From positions 1-62,328 of the forward strand of contig DUMJ01000024.1 of assembly GCA_012839925.1 (NCBI GenBank): DNA of 62,328 nucleotides, read 5' to 3'. This stretch comes from a bacterium. GTDB taxonomy: Bacteria; DUMJ01. Below the pieces are notes generated by a model, which saw only the letters and a list, made by a program, of their open reading frames with translations, was not told where the DNA came from and did no database searches. Shown here one piece after another: positions 17,756 through 27,443 of this stretch (within the stretch, counting starts at the first letter, position 1; every line of letters starts with the position of its first letter). Position numbers and translations under genes: made by a program.

Positions 17756-19774
17756 ATGAAGACTCTTTATTCCTGGTTGAAAGATTTCGTTGATATAGAC
17801 GTACCTCCAGAGGAGGTAGCTTACAAACTTACAATGGCTGGTCTAGAGATAGAAGAGATAGAAGAGATAGAAGATGATTATATACTGGACGTAAGTATAC
17901 CTGCAAATAGAGGAGATTGTCAAAGTATTCTAGGGGTTGCGAGAGAAATATCTGCACTATTCAATGCTCCACTGAAATTACCAGATGAACCCCGTCTGAA
18001 AGAGGTAGAAGAAGGGATAGACATAGAGGTAGCATCTCCTGAACTCTGTCCCAGATATACCCTGAGATTTATAAAGGGTGTGAAAGTAGGTCCTTCTCCA
18101 GATTGGTTGAAAAAGAGAATAGAATCAGTTGGAATAAGAAGCATAAATAATGTGGTGGATATAACAAATTATGTGATGTGGATGCTGGGTCAACCATTGC
18201 ATGCATTTGATGCTGACAAAATCTCAGAAAAAGTTATAGTGAGAAGAGCTTATCCCGGTGAAAAAATTACCACTTTAGATGGAGAATCACGTAACTTAAC
18301 AGAAGAGATACTGGTAATTGCTGATAAGAGACATCCTATAGGTATAGCCGGGGTAATGGGGGGAGAAGACTCGGAGGTTTCACTCTTTACTAAAAATGTA
18401 GCTTTAGAATCCGCCTGTTTTGATCATATCTCAACGAGAGGAATGTCCAAGGTTCTAGAACTTAGAACAGAAGCCTCTGTAAGATTTGAGAAGGGTATAG
18501 ATATAAATATGACAAAACTCGCATCAGATATCGCTACTGAGATGATAGTAAAACTCTGCGGTGGAGAGGTTGGAAAAATAAGTGAGTTCTACCCTGTAGA
18601 ATATAAACCTTGTTCAATCAGATTCAGACCAGAAAGATTCAGTAAAAGGATAGGGATTAACCCATCTTATAGCGAGATGAGAGATGTGTTCTTCAGGTTA
18701 GGATTTAAGGTTGAAGAACACATCAACGAGTGGAGAGTTACCCCCATATCAGCAAGAAGAGACATATCACTGGAAGAAGATCTGTACGAAGAGGTAGTAA
18801 GAATAATTGGTTATGATAAAATTCCATCTATCCTGCATGAAAGAATTACTGGAGTAGTATCAACTTCTCCAGCATGGGAAAAGCGTAAGATACTAAGAAG
18901 AAAAATTACCTCTCTCGGATGCAGTGAAGTTATTACATCCAGTTTTGTTCCAGTTCAATTTGATAAATACTTTAGAGAGTTTTACGCAGACGATATAAGC
19001 AGTATAAGCGTTATAAATCCTCTTAGAGAAGAGGAATCAGTATTAAGATGGCTACTATCCCAATCTCTTCTCTCATTAGCTATCAACAATGTGAGATGGG
19101 GATATAACGATTTTAACCTCTTTGAGATAGGCAAGATATTTTTCAAGGATGGAGAGAGCTTTATGGAGAAGGAACATCTGGGTATCGTCCAATCAGGGAG
19201 AATTATTTATTCCTGGGATAAAGAGGTTAATGCCAGCTTTTTTTCTACCAAGGGATTATTGGAGAAACTATTTAAACATGAATTGACATTTGTCCCTGCC
19301 TATTACTCTGTTCTTCATCCAGGAAGAACAGCTAATATTTTATATCGAGGGAAAGTCACAGGTTTCATAGGAGAATTACATCCAGATGTAGCCAGAATAT
19401 TAAAACTACCCAGAATCTATATCGCCGAGATGGATGTAGATGAATTTCCTCTGGAGCTTTTCTCGGTTGGACAGGTGAAAGAACCATCACGACTTCCAAA
19501 ATTAAAGAGAGATATAGCAATTGTAGTCCCAGAGACACTGCCTTCAGTAGAAGTTACCAGTATTCTGGAAGAGGTATTTAAAGATACCCTGGAGGATTAT
19601 GAATTGTTTGATTTATATAAAGGTCCCAATATACCGGAAGGGACTGTTAATCTTGCCTTCTCACTAAATCTCAGAGCCAAAGATAGAACACTAACACAGG
19701 AAGAGGTAGAAGAAAAAATAGAACTATTAAAGAATAAACTGGCAGATATAGGCGGGAGATTACGTGAGTGGTAG
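17756..19774 (+). CDS. pheT: Phenylalanyl-tRNA synthetase beta subunit lacking the tRNA-binding OB domain
   Basis: 672 residues, versus about 790-800 for ordinary bacterial PheT. The N-terminal B1 segment (MKTLYSWLKDFVDIDVPPEEVAYKLTMAGLEIEEIEEIE) joins directly to DYILDVSIPANRGDCQS, which normally follows the roughly 100-residue EMAP/OB-fold tRNA-binding domain. The B3/B4 editing region (about 120-300), B5, catalytic-like core and C-terminal ferredoxin anticodon-binding domain (LPKLKRDIAIVVPE) are all present. At the junction the DNA has three copies of GAGATAGAA. The rest of the reading frame is intact, so the enzyme is likely functional with weakened auxiliary tRNA contact. Confidence 0.95.
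   Translation: MKTLYSWLKDFVDIDVPPEEVAYKLTMAGLEIEEIEEIEDDYILDVSIPANRGDCQSILGVAREISALFNAPLKLPDEPRLKEVEEGIDIEVASPELCPRYTLRFIKGVKVGPSPDWLKKRIESVGIRSINNVVDITNYVMWMLGQPLHAFDADKISEKVIVRRAYPGEKITTLDGESRNLTEEILVIADKRHPIGIAGVMGGEDSEVSLFTKNVALESACFDHISTRGMSKVLELRTEASVRFEKGIDINMTKLASDIATEMIVKLCGGEVGKISEFYPVEYKPCSIRFRPERFSKRIGINPSYSEMRDVFFRLGFKVEEHINEWRVTPISARRDISLEEDLYEEVVRIIGYDKIPSILHERITGVVSTSPAWEKRKILRRKITSLGCSEVITSSFVPVQFDKYFREFYADDISSISVINPLREEESVLRWLLSQSLLSLAINNVRWGYNDFNLFEIGKIFFKDGESFMEKEHLGIVQSGRIIYSWDKEVNASFFSTKGLLEKLFKHELTFVPAYYSVLHPGRTANILYRGKVTGFIGELHPDVARILKLPRIYIAEMDVDEFPLELFSVGQVKEPSRLPKLKRDIAIVVPETLPSVEVTSILEEVFKDTLEDYELFDLYKGPNIPEGTVNLAFSLNLRAKDRTLTQEEVEEKIELLKNKLADIGGRLREW
17846..17872 (+). 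repeat. Three tandem copies of a 9-bp unit inside pheT
   Basis: GAGATAGAA occurs three times head to tail (17846, 17855, 17864), encoding EIEEIEEIE. It falls exactly where the OB-fold domain is missing from PheT, so it may mark the deletion junction or a linker that grew by slippage. Confidence 0.9.
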
Positions 19775-20249
19775 TAAAATTAGCATTGATATAGTCAGTG
19801 TAATTTTTATACTTCTCGGATTATTATGGGGGATAAGGAAGGGTTTCCTCCGTTCCTCTTTCTTTCTTATAGGTATCTTAGCTGGTATATATATTGGAAA
19901 TCTCTGTACCAGATTTTTTACAGCTGATATCAGTAATAGATTTATTATCTCTAGAGATATTGCTGGAGCTATTGTATTTATAATTGTATTCTTTCTCGCC
20001 CTAAGTCTGATAAATGGTCTTGGTCTTCTTATTAAAAGACCTAAGAGAGGACTTGGTAAATTTATAGACAGACTTGGAGGTGGAGTTATCGGTATTTTCT
20101 GGGGATTTGGAATATGTGGCTTTTTGGGGATCATTCTTTCCAGATATGAGGCTACTAAAAACCTTATGCCCAGCACTATAATAATCGGGATTGCCGAGTT
20201 CTGGGTTAGAAAGATAGTGGAGGGGCTTCTTTCTTATGGAACTTGGTAA
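19764..20249 (+). CDS. CvpA family membrane protein
   Basis: 161 residues with four membrane helices; starts GTG 19764 inside the end of pheT. The ISIDIVSVIFILLGLLWGIRKGFLRSSFFL opening and the RPKRGLGKFIDRLGGGVIGIFWG middle helix match CvpA/colicin V production proteins. Family members affect envelope homeostasis and stress tolerance; the mechanism is unclear. The overlap with pheT (11 bases) and polX (14 bases) shows coupling. Confidence 0.85.
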   Translation: MSGSKISIDIVSVIFILLGLLWGIRKGFLRSSFFLIGILAGIYIGNLCTRFFTADISNRFIISRDIAGAIVFIIVFFLALSLINGLGLLIKRPKRGLGKFIDRLGGGVIGIFWGFGICGFLGIILSRYEATKNLMPSTIIIGIAEFWVRKIVEGLLSYGTW

Positions 20250-21846
20250 CGTAAATGAGAAGGTATCAGAGATACTATCTGCTATAGCAGATTTCCTGGA
20301 GATGAAAGGAGAAAACGTATATCGCGTTATGGCGTTCAGAAAAGCTGCCAGAACTATAGCTGGCTTGCCAAGAAGAATAGAGAGTAAAGAAGATGTCATT
20401 GTTCTGCCTGGAATTGGTAAAGCAATTGGGGATATTGTGGATGAGATATTGAGGAGAGGTACATCCTCCCTTTATGAAGAATTAATTGAAGAGATCCCAG
20501 AAGGAGTAAGAGAGTTTCTTCAGATACAGGGAGTAGGACCGAAAACTGCATTTAGCATATATAAATCTACGGGGGCTTCATCTTTAGAAGAACTTTATGA
20601 ATTAATCTCAACGGGGAGATTAAAGGGAACAGGCAACCTCAAAGAGAAAACTATCGAAAAGATATATTCTGGAATAGAAAAAGCGATGGAGAAAAAAAAG
20701 TTATTGAGACTCGATCAGGGTTACACAATTTATACAGCAGTAAAAGATATGCTTAAAAATATCCCTTATGTTGAGGACATTACTCTGGTTGGAGGACTGC
20801 GAAGAGGCAAAGAGATAAATAGTGACGCTGACATACTTATAGCCTCTAAAGAAGAAGAGAGGTTAAAAGCTATAATAGATGATATGGACAGCAAGATAGA
20901 CATTAAGATTGTTCCTCCTGAGATGTTTCCGTATTATACATTCTTATATACGGGTAATAATATCCATACAAAGAGAATAGAAGAGATGATTAGAGATAAA
21001 AGAATTTTTAATTCTGAAGAAGAGATCTATCATACTATAGACCTCCAATATGTACCTCCCGAATTAAGAGAAGGAATAGGAGAGATAGAACTTGCTTCAG
21101 AATATAATCTACCAGCTCTTATATCTCCTTCAGATATAAAGGGGGACCTCCATATTCACTCCCTCTGGAGTGACGGAACTGCCAATATTATAGATATGGC
21201 AAGCGCCTGTATAAAACGTGGATACAGGTATATGGCTATAACAGATCACTCTGCATCTTTAAAAGTAGCTGGAGGACTAAGTCCTGAGGATATAAGAGAA
21301 CAACATAGAGAACTCGAACTCATAAGAGATAAATTAGACGGATTTACCATCCTTAAGGGGATAGAGGCTGACATACTCCCTGACGGTACACTAGATATGC
21401 CTGAAGAAATCCTTAAGAGTTTAGACATCGTCATAGCATCGGTCCATACTAAATTCAGAATGGAAGAGAAAGAGATGACAGAAAGGATATTAAAAGCGAT
21501 ATCAAATCCGTATGTTAATATACTAGCCCACCCTACCGGAAGGATTCTCTTAGAAAGAGATCCATATAAGGTAGATATAGAAAAAATACTGAAATTTGCC
21601 GGAGAAAGAGGTATCGTTATGGAAATAAATTCTTCTCCTGAGAGACTGGACTTAAATGAAACATTGATAAGGGAGGGAAAGAGACTTGGTGTAAAATTTG
21701 CTATTAATACCGACGCACACAGTACCAATCATCTGGAAAATATCTCCTATGGGGTTATCACTGCCAGGAGAGGCTGGTTAGAGGCTAAAGATACTGTAAA
21801 CACTTACAGTATAAACGACCTGTTCAATATTATTAGGAGGAGATAA
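20236..21846 (+). CDS. polX: Family X DNA polymerase with PHP exonuclease domain
   Basis: 536 residues. Helix-hairpin-helix repeats (LPGIGKAIGDIVDEIL near 56; IQGVGPKTAFSIYKSTG near 97) bind DNA. The polymerase palm has VGGLRRGKEINSDADILIAS (about 182-200) with the catalytic Asp pair. The C-terminal PHP domain (about 300-536) has metal ligands HIHSLWSDG, ITDHSA, GIEADIL, HTKF, AHPTGR and NTDAHS, all needed for 3'-5' exonuclease activity. PolX fills short gaps in base-excision repair. Slightly shorter than the usual about 570 residues. Confidence 0.95.
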   Translation: MELGNVNEKVSEILSAIADFLEMKGENVYRVMAFRKAARTIAGLPRRIESKEDVIVLPGIGKAIGDIVDEILRRGTSSLYEELIEEIPEGVREFLQIQGVGPKTAFSIYKSTGASSLEELYELISTGRLKGTGNLKEKTIEKIYSGIEKAMEKKKLLRLDQGYTIYTAVKDMLKNIPYVEDITLVGGLRRGKEINSDADILIASKEEERLKAIIDDMDSKIDIKIVPPEMFPYYTFLYTGNNIHTKRIEEMIRDKRIFNSEEEIYHTIDLQYVPPELREGIGEIELASEYNLPALISPSDIKGDLHIHSLWSDGTANIIDMASACIKRGYRYMAITDHSASLKVAGGLSPEDIREQHRELELIRDKLDGFTILKGIEADILPDGTLDMPEEILKSLDIVIASVHTKFRMEEKEMTERILKAISNPYVNILAHPTGRILLERDPYKVDIEKILKFAGERGIVMEINSSPERLDLNETLIREGKRLGVKFAINTDAHSTNHLENISYGVITARRGWLEAKDTVNTYSINDLFNIIRRR

Positions 21847-21848
21847 TA

Positions 21849-22664
21849 ATGGAGTTAGAAGAAATATCTAGAAGAGTAAGGTATAATACTTTATATATGA
21901 TAACCAAAGCTGGATCAGGACATCCAGGTGGTTCTTTAAGTGCTGTAGATATAATGGTTACACTATATTTTAAGGTAATGAGATATAAGGTAGAAGACCC
22001 TTTCTGGGAAGACAGGGATAGATTTGTCTTATCAAAGGGACATGCCTGTCCTGCCTTGTATGCCATATTTTACGAGTTAGGAATAATAAAAAGAGAGGAA
22101 TTAGATACGCTGAGAAAGCCCGGGAGTCGTCTCCAGGGTCATCCCGACATAAAGAGGTTACCATGGGCAGAATTCTCATCCGGTTCTTTAGGACAGGGAC
22201 TCTCATTTGGAGTGGGAGTTGCTCTCTCAGGGAAGATGGACAGGAAAGATTATTATACCTTTGTTATGCTGGGAGATGGAGAGAGTCAGGAAGGACAGGT
22301 ATGGGAAGCAGCCATGTCTGCCAGGAAATTCAAACTGGACCATCTTATAGGAATAACAGATAGAAACAGACTCCAGATAGATGGAGGTACAGAGAGTATT
22401 ATGCCAATAGACCCGATAGCTGATAAGTGGAGAGCCTTCGGCTGGAACGTAATTGAAATAGATGGACATAATTTTTCTGAAATAACAGGTGCGATAGAAA
22501 AAGCAAAAGAAAACAGTGAGTCTCCAACTATGATAATAGCCCATACAATAAAGGGAAAGGGCGTTTCATTTATGGAGAATGTGGTAGACTTCCATGGAAA
22601 GGCTCCTACAGTTCAGGAGTGGGAAAAGGCGAAGGTTGAGCTGGGTGGTGATTATAATGAGTAA
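21849..22664 (+). CDS. Transketolase, N-terminal (ThDP-binding) subunit
   Basis: 271 residues. It includes TKAGSGHPGGSLSAVDI at the start and GDGESQEGQVWEAAMSA plus N(R) (ITDRNRLQIDG) near 140-180, the thiamine diphosphate/Mg site. In this lineage type transketolase is split into two genes; the second follows with a stop/start overlap. The enzyme moves two-carbon units between sugar phosphates in the non-oxidative pentose phosphate pathway. Confidence 0.93.
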   Translation: MELEEISRRVRYNTLYMITKAGSGHPGGSLSAVDIMVTLYFKVMRYKVEDPFWEDRDRFVLSKGHACPALYAIFYELGIIKREELDTLRKPGSRLQGHPDIKRLPWAEFSSGSLGQGLSFGVGVALSGKMDRKDYYTFVMLGDGESQEGQVWEAAMSARKFKLDHLIGITDRNRLQIDGGTESIMPIDPIADKWRAFGWNVIEIDGHNFSEITGAIEKAKENSESPTMIIAHTIKGKGVSFMENVVDFHGKAPTVQEWEKAKVELGGDYNE

Positions 22665-23586
22665 GCTGGCAATGAGAGATGTGTACGGAGAGGTATTAGT
22701 AGAATTAGGTAAAATCTACCCAAATCTGGTAGTTGTAGATGCAGATGTATCGAAATCTACAAAGACCATTGGATTTGCTAAGACTTTTCCGGATAGATTT
22801 TTCGACGTTGGTATCGCCGAAGCAAACCTTATGGGAATATCGGCAGGTATTGCTTCTACGGGCAAGATAGTTTTTACCAGTACATTTTCAGTATTTGCAT
22901 CTGGTAGAGCTTACGACCAGGTCAGGCAATCCATAGCGTATCCTGGCAGAAATGTTAAGATAGTATCAACACACTGTGGACTTACAGCTGGAGAAGACGG
23001 TGCAATGCATCAATCATTTGAAGATATGGCTCTTATGCGGAGTATACCCAATATGAAAGTTATAGCTCCATGCGACGGTGTGGAGGTTAAATCGGTTTTA
23101 AAAAATATTGCAGAGATACCTGGTCCATTCTATGTAAGACTTGCAAGACCGGCTACCCCTGTGATATTTGAAGAATCCTATGAATTCAAACTCGGCAGGG
23201 GGACAGTGATTAAAGAGGGAAAAGAAGGAATAATTATAGCCTGTGGTCTTATGACAGCCATAGCTCTTGAAGCATCAGACCTCCTATCAAAAGAGGGGAT
23301 AAATATAGGAGTAGTAAGTATGTCCAGCATAAAACCCGTAGATACAGAGCTGATAAAAAATCTATCTGAGCAGTATAAATTCATATTCTCCTGTGAAGAT
23401 CACAGTATAATTGGTGGACTGGGAGGTGCAATAGCAGAGGTACTGCCACCTACTAATGCCAAACTGGTACGCCTGGGTATGGAGGATGAATTTGGAGATA
23501 CCGGCAAATTTGAAGAGCTGCTAAGATTCTACAGGCTTGATGCTGAATCTATAGCAGAGAAAATAAAATCAGCAGTTAAGAAATGA
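22657..23586 (+). CDS. Transketolase, C-terminal subunit
   Basis: 309 residues from ATG 22657 (SKLAMRDVYGEVL); the frame is open farther upstream but those starts lie within the first subunit. Contains the pyrimidine-binding domain with FDVGIAEANLMGISAG and a catalytic THCGLTAGEDGAMHQSFED block, then the C-terminal transketolase domain (VVSMSSIKPVD). It overlaps the N-terminal subunit by 8 bases and ftsE by 4. Confidence 0.93.
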   Translation: MSKLAMRDVYGEVLVELGKIYPNLVVVDADVSKSTKTIGFAKTFPDRFFDVGIAEANLMGISAGIASTGKIVFTSTFSVFASGRAYDQVRQSIAYPGRNVKIVSTHCGLTAGEDGAMHQSFEDMALMRSIPNMKVIAPCDGVEVKSVLKNIAEIPGPFYVRLARPATPVIFEESYEFKLGRGTVIKEGKEGIIIACGLMTAIALEASDLLSKEGINIGVVSMSSIKPVDTELIKNLSEQYKFIFSCEDHSIIGGLGGAIAEVLPPTNAKLVRLGMEDEFGDTGKFEELLRFYRLDAESIAEKIKSAVKK

Positions 23587-24260
23587 TTGAGTTCAGAAAT
23601 GTAATCAAATATTATGGGAATGGAGTTTTAGCTCTCGAAGATGTGTCTTTCAAAGTAGAGAAAGGAGAGTTTGTCTTTATAGTTGGACCCACAGGTATGG
23701 GCAAAACTACCCTGCTGAAACTCATATATAGAGAGGAGCTTCCAACAAAGGGAAAGGTAATAGTGGGTGGAGTAGATATTACCAGATTAAGGTCTTATCA
23801 AGTAGCACTTCTCAGAAGAAGACTCGGGATTGTCTTTCAAGATTTTAGGCTTCTCCCCAACAGAACGGTCTACGAAAATGTTGCATTCGCAATGGAAGTT
23901 CTCGGGTATTCCAAAAAAGAGATAAGAAATAGAGTGGGGCGAGTATTAGACATAGTAGGGCTACTGCATAAAAGTAACTGCTATCCAAATGAGCTTTCAG
24001 GTGGAGAGCAGCAGAGGACATCCATAGCCAGGGCGCTGGTAAATAATCCCCCCATACTTATAGCCGATGAACCGACAGGTAATCTGGATATAGCTACTTC
24101 CTGGGAGATTATGGAATTCTTAAAAAGGATAAACTCAAGAGGAACTACTATAGTAATGGCTACCCATAATAAAGAGATAGTAAATGCTATGAGGCAGAGA
24201 GTTATAGGTCTCTACAATGGAAGGATAGTAAGAGATGAATATAATGGGAGTTATGAATGA
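23583..24260 (+). CDS. ftsE: Cell-division ATPase FtsE
   Basis: 225 residues; Walker A GPTGMGKTT (about 36-44), signature LSGGEQQR and Walker B ILIADEPTGNLD. FtsE with FtsX forms an ABC-type machine that does not transport but switches on peptidoglycan hydrolases at the septum. It overlaps transketolase and ftsX by 4 bases each. Confidence 0.95.
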   Translation: MIEFRNVIKYYGNGVLALEDVSFKVEKGEFVFIVGPTGMGKTTLLKLIYREELPTKGKVIVGGVDITRLRSYQVALLRRRLGIVFQDFRLLPNRTVYENVAFAMEVLGYSKKEIRNRVGRVLDIVGLLHKSNCYPNELSGGEQQRTSIARALVNNPPILIADEPTGNLDIATSWEIMEFLKRINSRGTTIVMATHNKEIVNAMRQRVIGLYNGRIVRDEYNGSYE

Positions 24261-25138
24261 GGGTATTATCAATAGGATATATTCTTAGAGAGGCATGGAG
24301 AGGACTGACAAGAGCTAGAATATCCTCTTTTGCTGCTATAGGGATAATAGCATTTATGCTGGTTTTATTAGGAATAGTAGGCTATATCTTCAACCTGGTA
24401 AACTGCACATTCGCTGGAGTAAGTAACCAGCTGGAAATAATAGTTTACCTCAATGATAACCTGAAGGCGGAAGAAAGAAAAAGTTTAAAAGACAACATAA
24501 CCAGCATAGAAGGGGTAAAAGAGGTGGTTTATATCCCTAAAAACGAGGCATGGAAAAGGTTCAAAGAGACATTTAAGGGTAATAAACTTGTATTAGAGAT
24601 AATTGGAGAAAATCCTCTTCCAGACTCATTCGAGATAAAATTGATAGACAGAAATTATATAAATTATGTATCGGAAGCTTTAAGAGATATGCCAGGGATT
24701 AAAGATATAGATGTACCATTGGATATTGCTAACAGGCTTAATAGCCTGATAAAATGGGTAGAAATTGGAGGAACTCTGGTCATTTTAGTATTTATAGGGG
24801 TCTCTCTTTTCATAATATCAAATGTAATTCGGTTGAGCTTTGTCTCCAGAATAAGAGAATTAGAGATTATGCAGTTGGTGGGAGCAACTGGCATCTTTAT
24901 AAGGGGACCATTTATACTTGAAGGTGTACTGTGTGGATTTTTTGGAGGTATAATAGGAGCTATGGTCTTCAATGCATTGGTCTATCTGTTTAATAGATAT
25001 ATACTTTCCAGTTTTCCTCTCTTTTCTACAGCTACAAACTTTAATCCATTTACCTCCAGTTTAGGACTTGTCTTATTCGGTATGATGGTAGGAGGGATAG
25101 GAAGTGCTATATTTTTGGAGAGACATCTTAAAAGGTAA
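24257..25138 (+). CDS. ftsX: Cell-division membrane protein FtsX
   Basis: 293 residues with the FtsX topology: one helix near 22-45, a periplasmic loop (50-165) that recruits the hydrolase activator, and three C-terminal helices. The motif LVGATGIFIRGPFILEG near 214-230 is typical. Its stop region contains the ribosome site and GTG start of the following M23 hydrolase, which is probably its direct partner. Confidence 0.95.
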   Translation: MRVLSIGYILREAWRGLTRARISSFAAIGIIAFMLVLLGIVGYIFNLVNCTFAGVSNQLEIIVYLNDNLKAEERKSLKDNITSIEGVKEVVYIPKNEAWKRFKETFKGNKLVLEIIGENPLPDSFEIKLIDRNYINYVSEALRDMPGIKDIDVPLDIANRLNSLIKWVEIGGTLVILVFIGVSLFIISNVIRLSFVSRIRELEIMQLVGATGIFIRGPFILEGVLCGFFGGIIGAMVFNALVYLFNRYILSSFPLFSTATNFNPFTSSLGLVLFGMMVGGIGSAIFLERHLKR

Positions 25139-26258
25139 GATTAAATACATACTTGTTTTTACTGTTATATCTGTTTTCTTTACAGGAAATGTGCTAGGGG
25201 GAGATTCTCTTACTCAAAAACAGAAAGAATTAAAAGATATAAAACAACAATTAAATACCCAGAAGGTACTCCTCGAACAAGCTAAGGAGAAAGAGCATAA
25301 TCTTGTAAAAGAGATAAATACACTGGATCAGGAGATAGAAATAATATCTGAGAGGATCAGTAGTTTGGAAAAACACTTAAATCAGGTATTGGTTCTTAAA
25401 AAAGAGGCAGAAAGAAGGCTTATGATAGCTCAGAACAATCTAAAGTCTTCCAGGGAAAGACTCGGTGAGAAGGTCTTCTTCATATACAGGTATGGTAATG
25501 TAAGTTATCTGGAGTTACTTTTAGGTGCCAGCGACCCATACAACTTTCTGACAAGGTATAGATTTCTATCAAAATTAGCTGAAGAAGATGCAATATTAAT
25601 AAAATCTGTTCAGGAAGAGATGGAGAATGTCAAGAAGTGGAAGATAGAATTAAATAACAAAGAAAAAGATATAAAAGATACCAGAAATGAACTGCTAAAA
25701 CAAAAAGATTCTCTGACCAAGAAAAAAGAAGAGAGAAACAGGCTCTTGGCTAAAACTTCAAGCGAAAGGGCTGAATATGAAAAGGCTCTAAGGGAATTAG
25801 AGGAGAGTTCCAGGACACTGGAAACCCTGATAAAACGTCTACAACAGACCGCTAAAGGTCCTGGACTAGTTGGTAATCTCTTCTGGCCTACCAATAATAG
25901 ACTTATAACATCACAATTTGGTCATAGAAGACATCCTATATGGGGGATAGATATGTTCCATTCTGGAATAGATATTGCTGGTAACTATGGGGATAACATA
26001 TATGCTGTAAGTGATGGAAGGGTGATATACTCTGGTTGGCAGAGCGGATATGGAAAGGTTCTTATTATCGACCATGGGAATGGTATGTCAACATTATACG
26101 GACATTGTTCTCAGTTACTGGTAAATGAAGGGGCAACGGTTAAGAAGGGACAGATTATAGGTAAGGTGGGTTCAACCGGATGGTCTACTGGACCTCATCT
26201 ACATTTCGAGGTAAGAAAGAATGGATCACCTATAAATCCATTATCTATGATAAAATAA
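25104..26258 (+). CDS. EnvC-like murein hydrolase activator / M23 peptidase with coiled coil
   Basis: 384 residues from GTG 25104, which has AGGAGGG 7 bases upstream inside ftsX. A hydrophobic signal segment (IKYILVFTVISVFFTG) is followed by long coiled coils (35-125 and 165-245) and a C-terminal LytM/M23 domain. The zinc-site residues seem intact (HSGIDIAG, HGNGMSTLYGH, GPHLHFE), so unlike E. coli EnvC this could itself cut peptidoglycan cross-links. Next to FtsEX, it is expected to act at the septum. Confidence 0.92.
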   Translation: MLYFWRDILKGKIKYILVFTVISVFFTGNVLGGDSLTQKQKELKDIKQQLNTQKVLLEQAKEKEHNLVKEINTLDQEIEIISERISSLEKHLNQVLVLKKEAERRLMIAQNNLKSSRERLGEKVFFIYRYGNVSYLELLLGASDPYNFLTRYRFLSKLAEEDAILIKSVQEEMENVKKWKIELNNKEKDIKDTRNELLKQKDSLTKKKEERNRLLAKTSSERAEYEKALRELEESSRTLETLIKRLQQTAKGPGLVGNLFWPTNNRLITSQFGHRRHPIWGIDMFHSGIDIAGNYGDNIYAVSDGRVIYSGWQSGYGKVLIIDHGNGMSTLYGHCSQLLVNEGATVKKGQIIGKVGSTGWSTGPHLHFEVRKNGSPINPLSMIK

Positions 26259-26291
26259 TATCTGGAAGACTAAAAGATTGGAGGATCAATT

Positions 26292-27443
26292 ATGAGACGT
26301 AATTTTATAGTTTACAGTTTAATATTTTTATTAGCAATAAGCCTGGCTTTCCTGGCTGGAATGAACTATAGAGGGGAGCTCTTTGCCCAAAATAGTATAG
26401 ACAGGAATCTTCAGGTCCTATCGCAAGCCTACTACTTTATTACAAATAACTATGTGGAAAAGGTGGATGGGAAAAATGTATCCTATAAGGGAATTGAAGG
26501 GATGGTCTCCAGTCTCAATGACCCATATTCATACTTTATGAGACCAGAAGACTATAAGGCTATGGGAGAGGAGTTTCAGGGGAGTTTTGAAGGGATTGGA
26601 GTAGAGATAGGTATGAACGAGAATAAACAGATAGTAGTTATTTCCCCTATAGATGATACCCCGGCTCAAAAGGCTGGTTTAAAGACAGGAGATATAATCC
26701 TCAAGGTCGAGGATAAATCTACTGAAGGTATGAATCTGGATCAGGTAAGTAGTCTCATACGTGGACCAGCTGGAACCAAGGTGAAACTTACAATACAGAG
26801 AGAGGGAGAGAAAAATCCTGTAGAAATCACAGTTACTAGAGCGGTGATCAGACTTTTAACCGTCTCCAGTAAGTTATTAGATGATAATATAGGTTATATT
26901 AAAATAAAGGCATTCAGAGAACCGACTACAAGTGAATTAAACAATGCCCTGGACCAGATACTCCCCAAAGCTAAGAAGGGAATTATTCTGGATTTAAGGA
27001 ATAATCCAGGGGGACTTCTCAGTTCTGCGATTGAAGTAGCAAGTTTCTTTATACAGAAGGGAACTGTACTTTATGCAGAAGACAGGAACGGTAACAGAGA
27101 ACAGTATGATATAATACCGAGTCTTTACCGGGTAAAGGTTCCGATGGTTGTCCTGGTAAATGAGGGTAGTGCAAGCGCATCTGAGATTGTTGCCGGCGCT
27201 TTACAGGATTATAAAAGAGCTACAGTTGTTGGAAACAAGACATTTGGTAAGGGACTGGTACAGAGTGTTGTTCAATTAGCCGACGGATCTGCTATCAGTT
27301 TAACGGTTCAGAGATGGCTTACCCCTAAATTAAGATATATACATAAAGATGGTATAAAACCTGATATACAATTAGACTGGGACCAGAAAGGTACAGACAT
27401 TCAGTTAGAAAGGGCAAAAGAAGTATTACTTGGGAAGAAGTAA
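26292..27443 (+). CDS. C-terminal processing protease (S41 family), CtpA type
   Basis: 383 residues: N-terminal signal/anchor helix (FIVYSLIFLLAISLAFLAGM), a PDZ domain (about 90-175) and the S41 protease domain. The catalytic Ser lies in NEGSASASEIVAG and the Lys in NKTFGKGLVQ 25 residues later. Such proteases trim periplasmic proteins, often peptidoglycan hydrolases, fitting its place after the M23 gene. Ribosome site GGAGG before ATG 26292. Confidence 0.95.
   Translation: MRRNFIVYSLIFLLAISLAFLAGMNYRGELFAQNSIDRNLQVLSQAYYFITNNYVEKVDGKNVSYKGIEGMVSSLNDPYSYFMRPEDYKAMGEEFQGSFEGIGVEIGMNENKQIVVISPIDDTPAQKAGLKTGDIILKVEDKSTEGMNLDQVSSLIRGPAGTKVKLTIQREGEKNPVEITVTRAVIRLLTVSSKLLDDNIGYIKIKAFREPTTSELNNALDQILPKAKKGIILDLRNNPGGLLSSAIEVASFFIQKGTVLYAEDRNGNREQYDIIPSLYRVKVPMVVLVNEGSASASEIVAGALQDYKRATVVGNKTFGKGLVQSVVQLADGSAISLTVQRWLTPKLRYIHKDGIKPDIQLDWDQKGTDIQLERAKEVLLGKK

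Noticed and set aside
22594..22656. Longer start for transketolase C-terminal subunit
   Set aside because: Overlaps the first subunit deeply; ATG 22657 fits homologues.
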